DNA of 64,000 nt from Eucommia ulmoides (GCA_016647705.1 CM028328.1:2629311-2693310), one strand, 5' to 3'; counted from the first letter of the stretch, positions 10,763-25,400 are shown. The notes: generated by a model not told the origin, from the letters alone. Made by a program: numbers and translations.

Positions 10763-13300
10763 TGTCACACCCCACCTCGGACTCCTGTCACCATGGGGCC
10801 GGTGTAACGTCGACATGATATCACCTAACTGACTAGACAACCACAAATATGATAATATACAAACAAAAGATCTATACAACATATACATAATTCCAACTAA
10901 TAGGGACACACCGTCCCAAATTTAAGCACAACCAAACAAATCCCATGAATCTCACTTAAGTTCATCTCTGACACCCCGCATCAAATTCTCTCTTAAAATG
11001 ACTCCATCGCATGACCCGCATAACACTATTTAACGCCAGTAGGGGACCGACCAACTCCGAGCTATTTCACCTGCGAGTGTACTGCCTTCTTAATAAAAAT
11101 ATTTGGTAATAATAAATCATTTTACAACATCTAAATGGATCAAACGTAAGTATGTAAACAACACGTAACTAGTAAAATTCTCCATAATATAAGCAGTGAA
11201 AATAAACCAATAAGTATAAGTTTCATCCAAATCCATCTAGTACAAAATCATACCAATCACCATAATAAATAATAAATCACCCAATATAAGTAAAACACCA
11301 CATCTCAAACCACCACTCCACTACAACACACACTGGCTAGCCATAGTGATCGTTTTAATCTTACGATCGGGAGTTGTAATGGTACCATACCATCCGTAGG
11401 ATATACCTTCTTACGAACACCCATCACTCCGCCGAAGCAGATAATCACTGTGCAGTATAAACGTCTAACATCACTCTGCCGAAGCAGATAAACATCACTC
11501 CGCCGAAGCGGATAACATTACTCCGCCGAAGCGGATAACCTCACTCTACCGAAATAGATAAATACTATGGCATCGTCAAATCAAATACAGCATCATCGAA
11601 TCATAACTCAATAAATATCGTCTACTCAACCTTGTCAAATTACCACGTCTATCTCTTTTCCTCAAAACCAACTTTTAAATCCAAAAATCATATTTCACAC
11701 TTTCTTTTAAAGAAAACGTCCAATTTTATCAAAATCACTTTTTCACCCTTTATTTTTTAGAAAACTAGGCATTTTTAGAAAAACAGATGTTTTCTATTCT
11801 CTTTTAAAAATACCGTCTGATTTCACCAAATCCAACAGAAAATCATTTTCAACTTCATTTCGAAAACCACCGAAATCTTCCGAAAATCCGGTTTACCAAC
11901 TTACCCAAATCCAGCTTGATCCATATCATTTCTAAATTCATACAATTTCAGTAAATACATATTTCATCATATATATACATAGAAAAATAGTTTGGCAAGA
12001 AAACAGTACACTCACATGGCTAACCGTTCCAAACAGCTTTTACAGATTTCTCTCTACCGATACCCCGGTGCCTGCGAACCTATTAGTGACAAGGCCTAAA
12101 TTAATATTTTATGTAAAACAACCTAATCATGTAATGCAGGCCCTAAGTTTTACAATTTTCCCGTTCCCCAATTGTTTTATTATGAAGGATTATTATTTTG
12201 TCCGTCTCGTCTCGTTAATATTTTCTGTACCAATTTATTCAGATTAGCGATTAATGACATGGATTACAGGGATTACTATTACGATTGCAAAACTGTTACT
12301 GCTAATAATTTAAATCGTTAATGCTAATAATTTAATTTAACGAAAATAAAAATCGATTTAGACTTTACCTGTTCCGAATCGTCCATCGGCCGTGAGATGG
12401 ATTTTGGATTTTATTGGGATTGTTTATGTAAAAAACATCTTTTTTTTTTCTTTTTTCTTCTTCTTCCTCGTTTTTCGCGTCTGGTGCGGTCCTGCCTCAG
12501 CTGCTGACTAAGAGCTCCGATCACGCCACCCCTATTTACCCCTCTGTCGGCCGGTCGAACGACAATACACACACACAACGGTGAACGAAATACCGCTAGA
12601 AAAAATCAGACAACACACCCCCACGACGAAACTATACCGACGACGTTGAACGAACTGCACTCCCTCCGTCACCAATCCAAACACACACTCACATCACAAC
12701 GATCAACAACATCCACCCACACAGCCGACCAACCACCCAGAGCCGATCACCTATCGACAGACAGCCCACACCGCCGGACCGAACTCCTCTCTCTCTACCC
12801 ACTCCGGTGACTCACCTACAACTGGAACCACACACATACACATTCATAGCAATTGGACACACACACACACACACACACACCCAGAACACACAAACCCACA
12901 TATTTAATTTTCAGAAAACACACACACATTGCCAGTCACCGTCGACGACTCACACACCGCAGCAGCGGCGACACTGAACAAAGCACAAACATACACACCC
13001 ACATGCCTGAACACGGCAGCGATGATCACACCCTCTCACACCCACAACCTTCCGGAAGAACATGACAATGGCGATGATCATACCGCCCCCTCACGCCGGC
13101 CGGCCGAACACTACCCCCGATCCCCTCTCTCTCCTCTGTTTTTTTTTTTCTAGATTTTTCTTTTGAGATCCTTTAATCACGATATGCATGAGCATATATA
13201 TACATGCATGAATCTAGTGGTTGGAGACTTGATCTCTCGTTGCCACGTCGCTACTCACTCTCTTCCTCTGTCCCCGGCCGATCTCAGATCATACACCCAA

Positions 13301-13339
<39 letters not shown>

Positions 13340-13616
13340 CTTTTATTTTTAATTACTATTTTCTCCCCTTAATTTCTTAAAATCTTCTTTTTAGTCCAAA
13401 TTTTTCACATTTAAGATTTTCTAAATTGTAATTTCACCCCGAAAAGTTTCAATTCAAAAGTTAAATGCCAATCTTGGATAGAATGTTTTCTAACTTTGAA
13501 ATTTGACCCCTCAACTTTTTAATTTAGATTTTAATTTACCCGATTTCACCCCGAATTTTTCTAATTACTCTAAAATGCAACTAAAATGACGTACGTGCTA
13601 TGATTAGGGTCTTACA
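10763..13616. mobile_element. long solo LTR (2.85 kb) inside the Athila-type element
   Basis: The unit starts tgtcacaccccacctcgg and ends gggtcttaca (TG...CA). The flanks are caatt (10758-10762) and taatt (13617-13621), a 5-bp duplication with one difference. It shares its start, end and several inner blocks (tagccatagtgatcgtttta / tagccatgtgatcgtttta; 'gcgagtgtactg') with 13703-16304. It also has a short tandem repeat of the form 'actccgccgaagcggataac' at about 11420-11560 and CA-rich tracts near 12850. Long LTRs starting TGTCACA are known from Tekay/Del-type chromoviruses; that assignment is an inference. No coding part lies within it. Confidence 0.75.
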
Positions 13617-13702
13617 TAATTTATAGTAAAACTAGAAACTCAATTGGGTCAACTAGCTAACACATTGAATAAAATGGAGGAAGGAAAATTGCCGAGCCAA
13701 CC

Positions 13703-14112
13703 TGTCACAACCCACCCCGGATACCCATCACCCTGGGGCCGGCATGACGTCATCATGACATCACCTGCATGCCAAAACAACTGGAAACCAACATATGCAT
13801 ACATAAATACACAACCACCAAAAACAACCATATTATTTTTAATACAGTCTCTAATTGGGGACACACCCGTCCCTACAAAAATTATAATAACCACAAAGAT
13901 AAAAACAATCCTGAACTTCTCATAAGTTCGCGTCAACCAACACCTCCAAAATTAATACCCTCTCACTACCGTATTGCCGGATTCTAACTAGCTCCAGTAG
14001 GGGGGACTGACTCCTAACTGTTTCAACTGCGAGTGTACTGTTTTCTTAATAAAAATATTTTAAATTGATCAAGCATATAACACATAAACATCACATTCCA
14101 AATACAAATCTC

Positions 14113-14183
<71 letters not shown>

Positions 14184-16304
14184 TACCACAAGGAAAACAC
14201 ATTTTTCCTGTCACCACAAAATTAACGTATATATGTTTATAACATTTCAACTAAGCAGTGAAAAATCAACCAGAACGTCACAAGAACCATATAGTATAAC
14301 GCAACTGAAATAATAGATATATCGTCGTAAATGGAGACACTAAGCCAGTATAAAATAAAGTATATATAAATGCCAGATACGACAAAACACCATATACGAC
14401 ATTACATCACACCACATCTCATCATACAACATTACTCCACATCACACCACACCACACATCGGCTAGCCATGTGATCGTTTTAACCTCACGATCGGGAGTT
14501 GCAACGGTACCGTATCCCATAGGATATGCTTTCCTAGCGGGATATAACAACGCTCCGCTAGACTGTACCAGACGGGTGAAACAACGCTCCGCTAGACTAA
14601 GCCAAAAGGGTGAAACAACGCTCCACTGAACTATGCCAGACGGGTGAAACACCGCTCCGCTGGACTATACCAAGCTGGTGAATATCCACCACTAATCTCC
14701 ATCTCACCTCAACAACAACAACAACTCATCTCCACCTCCACAACAACAACTCCGCCCACCATCAGCTGCCACCTTAATAACAAACAATGAAATCCACAAT
14801 ATCAGAAATACTCAAAATAACGTTTGATCCATATAAGTTAGAAAAATTCATCATTTTTCAAGTAAACACATTTTTTTCATCAAAAATATATGAAAATAAA
14901 TTTTTGGCAAGAAGACAGTACACTCACCTAGTGATCCGTTTCCCAAAAACTTTTACCGACTATACTCTACTGTTCCTCAGGTGCCTGCGAACCTATTAGT
15001 GACAGGGCCTAAATTAATATTTTGGGTATAATAATCGATTAAAATTTCACACGTTTCCTAATCATTCGCAGGCCAAGAAATTGAATTAGGTTTTTAGTTT
15101 TTTTTATTTTTATTTTTTTGGGGGTGGTTAGTGTAATTGTTCTTTCCTATTCCTTTTCTTCTTCTTTCTTTTTCTCTCTTTTTTTTTTTTTTTTTTGGTA
15201 TTATTGATCAACCACCACCCCCTCACGTCCCTCTCACCAGCGGCGACACATAACAGTACTCACACCCCCGCCACCGTCAACACCACTTCCACACAGCACG
15301 ATCACACATACCCACACACTGATCACACACCCACTTTTCGACACTCTCTCTCTCACTAACCTCCCTTCACCGCCAGCCATCCCACACTGGCACAACGATC
15401 ACCACTGACCAACAACGATCCACCCACGATCATCGACGATCGACGACCGATGATCTAAACAGATTTCCCACACCCCTACACTCTGTTGCGCTATACCGAA
15501 ACAGAGAACGCACACACGCACACGCACTGGCGCACTAGCGACACACACTGCTGGCCGCACCGTGGCGACAATCACACACATGCACCCGAATGATCAACAC
15601 AACACATATATACATATACCATAGAAATTTAAACATATACGCCTACTTACCAAACGACGGCGACGAACGGCAACGGTCACGCTATTGACGATCTCACCCC
15701 CACGATCGTCGAACGAACAACCGAAGATGCACACACACACAGGGACAGGACTGAGCCCACCCGTACGATCGTTTTATAACAGAACCTACAACCACGACGT
15801 CAGACTGAGCACACCGCCGAACACCCTCCGATTTTCTTTCTAACTTGTGTGATTTTTCCCTTTTTTCCCAGCTTTTGATCATGATATCATTTAATTGCAT
15901 GGGTTTTTGTGGATGGATTTTTTGTTTTCTTTACGCCACGTCGCTCCTCTCCCACACATTCCTGTCTCCGGTTGAGCTCACGGCACACGCGCCCACCTTT
16001 GCATATATGTATGTATATATATAAATATCTTTTGTTTAATTACACCTTTCTCCCCTTTATTCCTTTAACACTTCGTTTTTGTCCAATTTCCACATTCAAG
16101 ATTTTCTAAATTGAAATTTCATCCCAAAATTTTTTAATTAAAAAGTTAAATGAAAATTTCGGGTTGAATGTTTTCTAAATTTACAAATCGATCCCTAAAC
16201 TTTTAAATTTGAATTTTTTTTAATTAACCCAATTTCACTCTGAATTTTTTCAATTACTTTAAAATGCAATTAAAATGACGTACGTGCGAAATCAGGATCT
16301 TACA
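13703..16304. mobile_element. long solo LTR (2.6 kb), second copy
   Basis: The unit starts tgtcacaacccaccccgg, ends aggatcttaca, and is flanked by a perfect 5-bp duplication CAACC (13698-13702 and 16305-16309). It is related to 10763-13616 throughout, including the final 250 bp. It contains an (AT)n tract (14117-14180) and about four copies of a repeat built on 'aacaacgctccgctagact' (14545-14665). It interrupts the gag region of the host Athila-type element, only 86 bp after the first solo LTR. Confidence 0.82.
14117..14180. repeat. (AT)n microsatellite
   Basis: Long AT dinucleotide run inside the second solo LTR. A similar run at 13306-13336 is in the first one. Confidence 0.9.
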
Positions 16305-16309
16305 CAACC

Positions 16310-17310
16310 GATCAATAATCCAAAGGGACATTATATAGCTGAAAGTAGTAGAACTAATGAATATGTGAATTCCGTAAGTGTTCTCAGGAGTGGGCGAGTA
16401 ATTGATAATATGGTGGGACGTGAGTTAGAAGAGGAACCCGAAGATGTAGGGAAGGATAGGAAAGAGAGATAAAGAGAAAAGAAAGGGGATGAAAATAATA
16501 AAAAATCGACTAAGTCAACGCCGATATCCATTGAGGCGAATTCTATCCCTACCTCAATATCCATACCATTTAGTAAAAAAGGATCAAGTCTCTATACTGA
16601 GGCACCTTATGTTCCCCCTATCCCATTTCCACAATGTCTAGATCAACCCCTACCAACGGATAAAAAGGCTAAGAAGTTGGAAGAGATTTTCGAAATTTTT
16701 AAACAAGTTAAAATTAACCTTCCACTTCTTGAGGCCATTAAGCAAGTCCCGACCTATGCCAAGTTTCTAAAAGACCTTTGTACCCATAAACAAAAAATTA
16801 AAAATCATGTGCATAAAAAGGTCTTTCTTACTGAATAAGTGAGTTCAATTTTGAAATATGACACAGTACCAAAATTCAAGGATCCAGGTGTTCGCACTAT
16901 TTCTTGCAGGATCGGAGATCATACTATTCATCGAGCACTTTTTGATTTTGGTGCTAGTGTCAATCTTCTTCCATTTTCAGTGTATGAGAAACTTGGTTTA
17001 GGAACTCTTCAACCTACATCAGTCACACTCCAATTAGTTGATAGGTCCATGAAGAAACCGCAAGGCATCATTGAAGATGTCTTAGTGAAAGTTGATAAAT
17101 TATACTTTCCGGTAGATTTTCTTGTTCTGGATATGGAACCAGTGCCACATCCCGAACACCAAATCCCTGTCATTTTAGGTCGGCCGTTTTTAGCTACAGC
17201 TAATGCACACATAGATTGTCGAACAGGGAATATGAAAGTATCGTTTGAGAATTTGAAGGTCAAGCTCAATATTTTTGACCCAGCAGGTAGACCACGACAT
17301 GAGAAGGTGG
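16310..17310 (+). pseudogene. Athila-type gag end and aspartic protease remnant
   Basis: Translation in the plus direction shows the Athila hallmarks: a PYVPPIPFPQ stretch, a PTYAKFLKDL stretch, then a retropepsin-like region with LFDFGASVNLLP (about 16940-16975), DRSMKKPQGIIEDVLVKVD and VILGRPFLATANAHID. In the usual active-site motif the D-x-G lies where the sequence has DFGAS. This is a fossil polyprotein part, broken. No downstream polymerase is recognised before the right LTR. Confidence 0.85.
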
Positions 17311-17499
17311 GTGAATGTTTTGTGATCGAGCAAATAGAAATGAGGGGAACAAACCCTAATCAATATCGATCTAATCGAGGGGGATTGTTGGAAAAAAAAA
17401 AATCACTAGCAATAATAGGTCATGCGATACTTGAGTTTGGGATTCTAAAGGGCAAAATAAATTTAAAGATAAATAAATACGAGGAGATTTGAGGGATTT

Positions 17500-18762
17500 T
17501 TATCCCTTCACGTCTGATTAAAGACATAAAATTTAGCGCCAAATGGGAAACAACCCATTAAAATAAAAGAATATACTAAAAAAATAAATAAATAAATAAA
17601 ATATAAAAAATACAATTTTTAAAATTAATAATATATATATAAACAAAAAAAATACTAATAATAAATAAATAAATAATTACTATAAAACTAAAAGACATTC
17701 ATATAATACTTAATCTTGCTTCTTTTGTTTTTATATTTGCATAGTTCACAGGTTTGGAAGCATTTTAAAAAAAAAAATCATAGAAACAAGTCCAAACTGC
17801 TATTGACATTAGGTTGTCCCGTTTCTTTACTCAAAGTATTAATTATTATTTTTTACATTGAGAACAATGTTATAACTAGATGGGGGAGGGGAGGGGGGGG
17901 GGTTACCTAATGTCGTAATTAAAAAAATAATAATAAAATAAAATAAAAAGAAAATACACATTAAGTTTCTTGAATATATTTTCAATAAGGGTAAAATTGT
18001 TATATTATGAAAGTTGCACCTAAATGAGTTCCAAGTTGCACTATTCTTCTGACATCCTAATTTTAAGTTGGTAATCTTAGCTCATGGTAGCGAATTGTTG
18101 AATAGTAGCTAAAAATATGAATTTGTGTTCGTCTCTCTAATAACAATAAAAAAATTATGAAAAAAATAATAATAAAAAAAATTGATCGCTTAATCTCGAA
18201 ATCTAGGATGTTCGAGTAATTAAGTCTTTTAGGGTACCTCAACACCTAATGACCCGAGCCAACTGGATTGAGATCATTGGCCCAACACTTGCTACATGGA
18301 CATCCTAGAAAGCCCAGTGAGACTAACATTGCACATATCAATTGCTTAAAAAAAACGATATAAATAAAATATTAGAAAGAAGAATGAAGTCCTTTTTGAG
18401 GTTGTGTTAAAATGACTTATACTTGAGATTGAGCCGTTTGAACAAAGTAAGACGTGGAATTAAATTGAGTGTTTTCTGACAGAAATAATAGTGATACTCT
18501 TTGATAAGCATGTGTTCCACTAATAAATATATTTTTGAACTCTACTTATCGTGCTTAAAAGACTATTATACGATGGATAAATGTTTGTAAGTATCATCAT
18601 TATAAACCTTCACGAGACTAAAACTCGTCCACTAGGGATGGCCTAGGAGTTTAAAGGCTTATTGCATATGCTAAATGCAATCATATTTCCTACGAAAATG
18701 ACTTTCCATTTTTTTAGAATTTTGTTTTGCTCGAGAACTAGCAAAATGTAAGTGTGGGGGTG
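17500..18762. other. AT-rich internal part of the Athila-type element
   Basis: Between the protease remnant and the right LTR I see AT-rich text with a G-run near 17881-17901, but no recognisable coding. It ends in the purine-rich aagtgtgggggtg that precedes the right LTR. Confidence 0.5.
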
Positions 18763-19455
18763 TGATCATTCTCAATTTTATAGCAAAATTCAACACTAAA
18801 TTTATAATTTTGTTAATCGTTTTATCAATTTTTAATTAATAATAATATAGTTTAGTATTTTCATAGGTCCAAGTTCAGAAATAAAGAAATGTCGAAAAAG
18901 AGCAAAAAAAAATGATATAAGGGCCAAAATTGAAGAAAAGATGTTGCAACCCGATCGCGAACCCGACCCAGTGGCTAAGCGAGTGAGGCGCGAGCTCATT
19001 ATTTGTGCATCAGCCTAGCCCCGCAGACAAAGAATGGGTCAGTTACATAAGGCAAGGAATGAAAACGATAAACAAGGCAATGTCTAAACCATTTACCTAA
19101 AATAACATGAAGCAATTAAATGCCACTTAATTTGGCATATTATATAGAATCAAATAGACAACAATCAGAAGTCTTCTATTCACATTTTGGAAAGTCCTTA
19201 ATGAGAAATTAATGGACATTAAAGAGGAATCAAAGGGGTGATCGGCAGTAGACAAAGGCAGGAGATATATATTTTTATTTTTCTTCATTGGAGGGGGATT
19301 CAGTTAGTTTAGACGAATTTTTTGACAGAATGACCAGATAAAAACGTATTGATACATAGAGAATTTAAAATGAAATGCTCAAATAGAGAGGGACCACTTA
19401 GAAATGTGTCAATAGTTAGAGGGTTTAAAATATATTTTTTTCCTATTATATATAT

Positions 19456-22400
19456 TGTTGCTTCAGTAAATAAATAATGAACGAAATTACCGATTTTGCT
19501 TGGGTTAAGTTGCGGACTAGGTCACTCTCTTTAAGATGTTTCGCGGCTCTGTCGAAGAATGTGCAAACAGTGTAAAAGCCCCTTTGTCCCTAGGATAAAA
19601 TAGCCCAAAATCACCTCTGTCTAGGACCTTCTTTGCACAACATAAGACATGAATACTACCCACTCACTGTTTGAATGAACAAACAAACTGCTCGAAAATC
19701 GAAGTAAAAAAAAAAAATTGGATCTGAAGAAGAAAACAGTGTTTCGGAACAGAAGAACACAAACTGTGTGATATGTTTTTTTTTTTTTTTTCCTTTTCAC
19801 ATACAGATGCAAAAACAAAATGTGTATCAAAACAAACGAAGGAATCAGAATTTATAGGCAAGAAAATTCATAACGTTGGAAAAAGATTCAAAACGTTAGG
19901 GCATTTAATCGAAATAATACCATCATAACGCTGTGATCATAATGCAAACGTTTTGAAACATTTCAGAACTGTTGCGTTTTGAAAATTCATAACTGTTGTG
20001 TTTTCATTTTGAAAAAAAAAATGACCAGTCTTAAAAAATTAATATATATATTTTATTAAATATTTTTTGTCCAAAAAATAAATAAGTGTCACCTTATCAC
20101 ACGCACGCTCGGCATGGCATGGCCGGACAGACGGCAGCGGCGGTGCGCGCGCGCGTGTGATAAACCTGTAAAGATGTAGCTCATCTCTTCTCCACAAAAT
20201 GTGAGTACCTCTTGGGGCACACCCCAAGTATCCCACATGCACTTAATTATACTCCTCATCAACTCTTCTCTCAATCAATGTGGGATAAAGGAAATAGAGA
20301 CAAACTACTTTTGACACTTGTCTTTTATTAATAAAAATAATTAAAAATTCATATGTTCCAACAATCCCTCACTTGAATTTTTTTAAAAATAATTTTTCAT
20401 TGAGCAGTATAAGACAATATAAGATTGTGCATAAGCAAAGGTATCTATCGACTTAAACTTTTACATAGTGAAGATGATTTAGATTATACTAGAGTAACTC
20501 GTAGTTTTGAACTCTATCTCTAACAATATCACACACACAACCTTATCAGGGTGTAGTCCAAAAGCCCGTACTTTATGGCCATATACGTGTATCCCAGTAT
20601 AGTGAACGCTTTAGAGAATTTGCCCAAAATTCCATAGGAAGCGGCACACCTCCACATTCACATAGGTGAGTTTATTAAGAGTACTCCTGTAACTAAGTAC
20701 TCCACTCCAAATAGAGTATAGACTCATTAATAGATAATAAAAACTCAACATTCGATCGCTTCAGGATATCATGCTTCAAACAACACATTTATGGAATATA
20801 ACTCAAAATTATTATTATAGCATGATTATTCTCATATCACTTCATGAGTTGTTATTACCCTTTGAACCTATTTCTTGGGATCTCCAGTCTATAGGTTGGG
20901 TTTCCCTCACAAGTGACTCGTCAATCTATGGGCTTGAGTCTTATTCCTTTCAAGGTTTTGTAAACCTTTTCTCAAGCTAATTCTTTCATCGAATGATCGG
21001 TTAATTTATCATCAGACCGTATATGATCCACTCTCACAACCCCTGTCGAGATATACTCTTTAATAGTGCTGTATTTGCGACGTATTTGTCGCCTTTTTTC
21101 GTTATAATAACGGTTCTGAATCTTTGCAATAGCCGCGGTATTATCGCAATATATCAAGGAAGCTGGAATCAGTTTCTCTCATAAAGGGGTATCAGAAGCA
21201 GTCATCTTAACCACCCTGTTTCCTCGCTAGCTGAAGTTAGTGCAATCATCTTAGACTCCATAGTAGATTGAGTCAAAATAGTTTGTTTCTTAGATTTCCA
21301 AGAAACAACTTCCAAGAAACAGCTTCATCAGCTATGTTAAATATATAACCACTAGTTGCCTTGGAGTCATCTGAAAGGGTGTTCCAATCAACATTGCTAT
21401 ATCCTTCCAGAACAGCAGGAAACTTTTGATAATGTAATCTAAGATTCGTAGTTCTTTTTAGGTATCTCATAATCCTATCAATAGCATATCAATGCTCAAT
21501 ACTAGGTTTGCTTGTAAACCTGTATAGTAATCCCACAGCATACGCTATATCGGGTCTAGTGCAATCAGTGGCATATCGAAGACTGCCTATGATGCTCACA
21601 TACTCAGATTGTCTAACACCGTCACCGGTGTTCTTAAACAACTTCACACTAGGATCATAAGAAGTACATGCTAGTTTACAATCAAAATAATTGTATTTCT
21701 TTAGAATCTTCTCTATATAATGAGATTGATCCAAAGAAATTCTCTGTTTAGGCCTAATTATTTTAATACCAATGATTACACATGCTTCACCAAAATCTTT
21801 CATGTCAAAATTAGCACATAACATGGATTTCACATTATTCACAACATGAATATTGGAACAAAAAATCAGCAAGTCATTCACATAAAAACATATAATAGTG
21901 CAAACATCATTTTCAGATTTATAATAGATGCATTTGTCACTTTCATTTAATTTAAAACCATTTGAAATAACAAGATTATCAAATTTCTCATGCCATTATT
22001 TAGGTACTTGTTTTAAATCATAAAGAGATTTATCTAATTTGCACACTTTATTTTCTAGACCAGGAATTACAAATCATTTAGGTTGGTCCATATAAATCTC
22101 TTCTTCTAATTCACCATTTAAAAAAGCAGTTTTAATATCCATTTGGTGCACAACAAGATCATGAATTGCAGCAAGTGATAAAGGTACACAAATAGATGTA
22201 ATTCTAGAGACAGGTGAGAAAGTATCAAAAAAATCTACATTCTCTTTTTGTCTAAACCCTTTGGCTACGAGACGAGTCTTATATTTATCAATGGTTCCAT
22301 CGGGTTTCAATTTCTTCTTAAGAATCCATTTACATCCTATTATTTTACAACCAGAAAGTAAATCTACTAAATGCCAAATTCTACATTCTCTTTTTGTCTA

Positions 22401-25400
22401 AACCCTTTGGCTACGAGATGAGTCTTATATTTATCAATGGTTCCATCGGGTTTCAATTTCTTCTTAAGAATCCATTTACATCCTATTATTTTACAACCAG
22501 GAAGTAAATCTACTAAATGCCAAATTCTATTTAACTCGAGAGAGTCCATTTCATCCTCTATAGTCTCTTGCCATAAATTGGCATCTACAGAGGATAAAAC
22601 CTCTTGGAGGGTGGGAGGATCCTCCTCTAAAGTATATGCATAGAAATCCGAATCATAATCCTTAAAAATACGAGGTCGTTTACTCCTTCTAGATTCAATA
22701 TCTAATTCCTTATCAGATTCATTAATCCTAATGACAGATACTTTACTAGATGTCGAGCCCCCACTATTCTTCAATTTGAAAGAAAATTTAAATTCATAAA
22801 AATCAGCATCATTTGATTCAATGATAACTCGATCTTTTAAATTATAAAATCTGTAAACTTTGCTATTCACCGCATAACCAATAAAAACATATTCATACTC
22901 TACTGGTAAGTTTGGATCAGAAATACGAACATATGCCAAACAACCCCAAGTTTTAAAATAAGACAAATTTGATTTCTTATTTTTGAAAACTACTTAAGGT
23001 GAAATTTTAGTTTTTGATTTAGGAACTCTATTAAGCACATAGCAAACTGTTAATAAAATTTCACCTCACTAGTGAGAAGCAGCACCAGAGTTAAGCAAAA
23101 TAGCAACTACAGATTCAGCAAAAGATCTATTTTTCCTTTCAGCCTTACTATTCATTTCAGGAGAATACAGTGTAGTTTTTTCATGAAAGAGAATTATAAA
23201 AATCAATGAAAATATCATAATCATATTTGGTTCCTCTATCACTACGTAACCTCTTAATTTTTTTATTGGATTGATTTTCAATCTCAGTTACAAATAATTT
23301 GAACATATCAAACGCTTCACTTTTATTTTTCACGAGATAAACAAAAGTGTAATCAGAGCAATTACCTATAAATATAATAAAATAACGTTTACCATTCCTA
23401 GTCAAGACACCATCAAATTCACAAATGTCAGAATGTATCAAATCAAGAGGTTCAGATTCTCTAATTACTGATTTATGAAGGGTTTTAGTAATCTTGGCTT
23501 GACTGCAAAATTCACACTTTTCAAAATTATTCAAAGACAGTTTAGGAATTAGTTCTAAGTTGCTTAAGTTTTTAATAATGCGTTTGTTAACATGACAAAA
23601 TCTAGCATTCCAAATATTAAAGAACACAACATATAAGCAAAAAAAGAAATTTTATTAACTTCAACATTTAGTTTGAACATTCCATCAGTTGCATAACACT
23701 TCCCAACAAAAACGTTATTTTTAGTTAAGGTGTACAAATCAGCCTCAATAGTTTGAGTGAACCCCGCCTTATTAAGAAGATAGTCCGAAACATTGCATGA
23801 TCATAGCAGACATAGCGTAAAGCACCAATGTCTACCCACTACCCTTCGGATCCACCAACTATATTGATTTCAGAAATAATAACTATAAGTTGGTCATCAG
23901 TAAGATTCACCTATGGAGCAGGACGACGTCTTTGCCGGCAATTCCGGGCCAAATGGCCTACCTTCCCATAGTTATAACAAGTAAACAGTTCAGAATTATT
24001 TCTTGAAGGGGGTTTGTTTCTATTCTAATTTTGATGCACATTTTTGTTCTGGTTATTGTGGTTGCGATTCTGATTTTTTATATTTTTCTCTTTGGGTTTC
24101 AGAACAACATAAGATGATTTTTTATTAGCGTTGTTAGAAACAATGAGTAATTCATCTTTCTGATCCTGTTTACGGGCTTCCTCCTCAATCCGAAGACGAG
24201 TAATCAAACTTTCTAAAGAAAACTCTTTAGTTTTGTGCTTCATAGTATTCTTAAAATCTTTCCAAGAATGGAGTAATTTGTCAATTAAAACAATAACTTA
24301 AAATTGTTCATCAAGAGATATACCTTCAACAATTATTTCATGAGCGATTTTTTGAAATTCATGAGACTGAACTTCTACAGATTTGTCGTCGGTCATTTGG
24401 TATTTTAGATACCAACTACCAGCATACTTTTTGGTTTCAGCCTCCTCAGTGTCCTATTGCTTCAAAAGAGCATCCCAAATTTCTTTTGCAGTTTTGTTAA
24501 AGCAGTAATAATCATACCAATCATCAGACATACCATTAAGAATGAAATTCTTACAATGAAAATCATTTTCCTCTCAAGATTTATCTTCCTGAATCTGAGC
24601 GTCAGTAGGATCTTTAGGTAATTGAGGTTTTTCGATTGTACAGACATATGCTACTTTTTCGATAGTTAGAAAAAATAACATTTTCTATCTCCATCTTTTA
24701 AGATGAAACCCTTCGAATAGAAAAGGGTTTGTTGAGATCAACAGTGACTTGTTTAAATTCGTGATCAGTAGACATCGTAGTAGATAATCAGTAGAATAGA
24801 ACGTCTTAAAATTGTTGCTTCAGTAAATAAATAATGAAAAAAATTACCGATTTTGCTTGGGTTGAGTCGCGGACGAGGTCGCTCTCTTTAAGACGTTTCG
24901 CTGCTCTGCCCAAGAATATGCAAACAGTGTAAAAATCCCTTCGTCCCTAGGATAAAACAGTCCAGAATCACCTCTATTTAGGATCTTCTTTGCACAACAG
25001 AAGACCTGAATACTAAACACCCACGCACTGTTTGAATGAACAAACAAATTGCTCGGAAATCGAAGTAAAAAAAAACTTTTTCGGATCTGAAGAAGAAAAC
25101 AGTGTTTCGGAACAGAAGAACACAAACTGTGTTATATGTTTGTTTGTTTTTTTCCTTTCACATATAGATGCAAAAACAAACTGTGTATCAAAACAAACGA
25201 AGGAATCAGAATTTATAGGCAAGAAAATTCATAACGTTGGAAAAAGATTCAAAACATTAGGGCATTTAATCAAAACAATACCATCATAACGCTGTGATTC
25301 ATAATGCAGCATAATGCAGATGTTTTGAAACATTTCAGAACTGTTGCGTTTTGAAAATTTATAACTGTTGCATAACTGTTCAATTTTGAAATAAACTGTT

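Larger units (their letters stand above)
9092..19302 (+). mobile_element. Ty3/Gypsy Athila-type LTR element, broken, with nested solo LTRs
   Basis: Left LTR 9092-9630 and right LTR 18763-19302 (about 540 bp, TG...CA) are flanked by the 5-bp duplication GTTAG (9087-9091, 19303-19307). A primer-binding-site-like stretch lies at 10005-10022 (tggcaccgttgccaggga). It resembles the tRNA-Asp type site of Athila elements and sits inside a tandemly doubled leader. The polypurine tract is the aagtgtgggggtg text just before 18763. Gag-end and protease-like parts occupy about 16310-17310. I recognise no reverse transcriptase or integrase. The element is broken in several ways. The LTRs are similar but visibly diverged, so it is not very recent. 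Two solo LTRs (10763-13616, 13703-16304) sit within it. Confidence 0.85.
8592..19443. mobile_element. Mutator-like MITE split by an Athila-type retroelement
   Basis: About 130 bp at 8592-8720 (taaactctctaattattgat ... atggtccttctatcaaaaaa) is the inverted counterpart of 19308-19443. Such long TIRs suit Mutator-like elements. The 11-bp direct repeat tattatatata flanks the pair (8581-8591 and 19444-19454), close to the 9-bp duplication of that group, although such AT-rich text could match by chance. The MITE itself is about 640 bp. Its core has a CT-rich tract, then a GC-rich hairpin-like piece (8875-8960) and a GA-rich tract. The retroelement 9092-19302 is inserted in the right part of the core. 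No transposase is seen. Confidence 0.65.

Noticed and set aside
12853-13153. Thr/His/Pro-rich open frames
   Set aside because: CA-repeat text inside a solo LTR.
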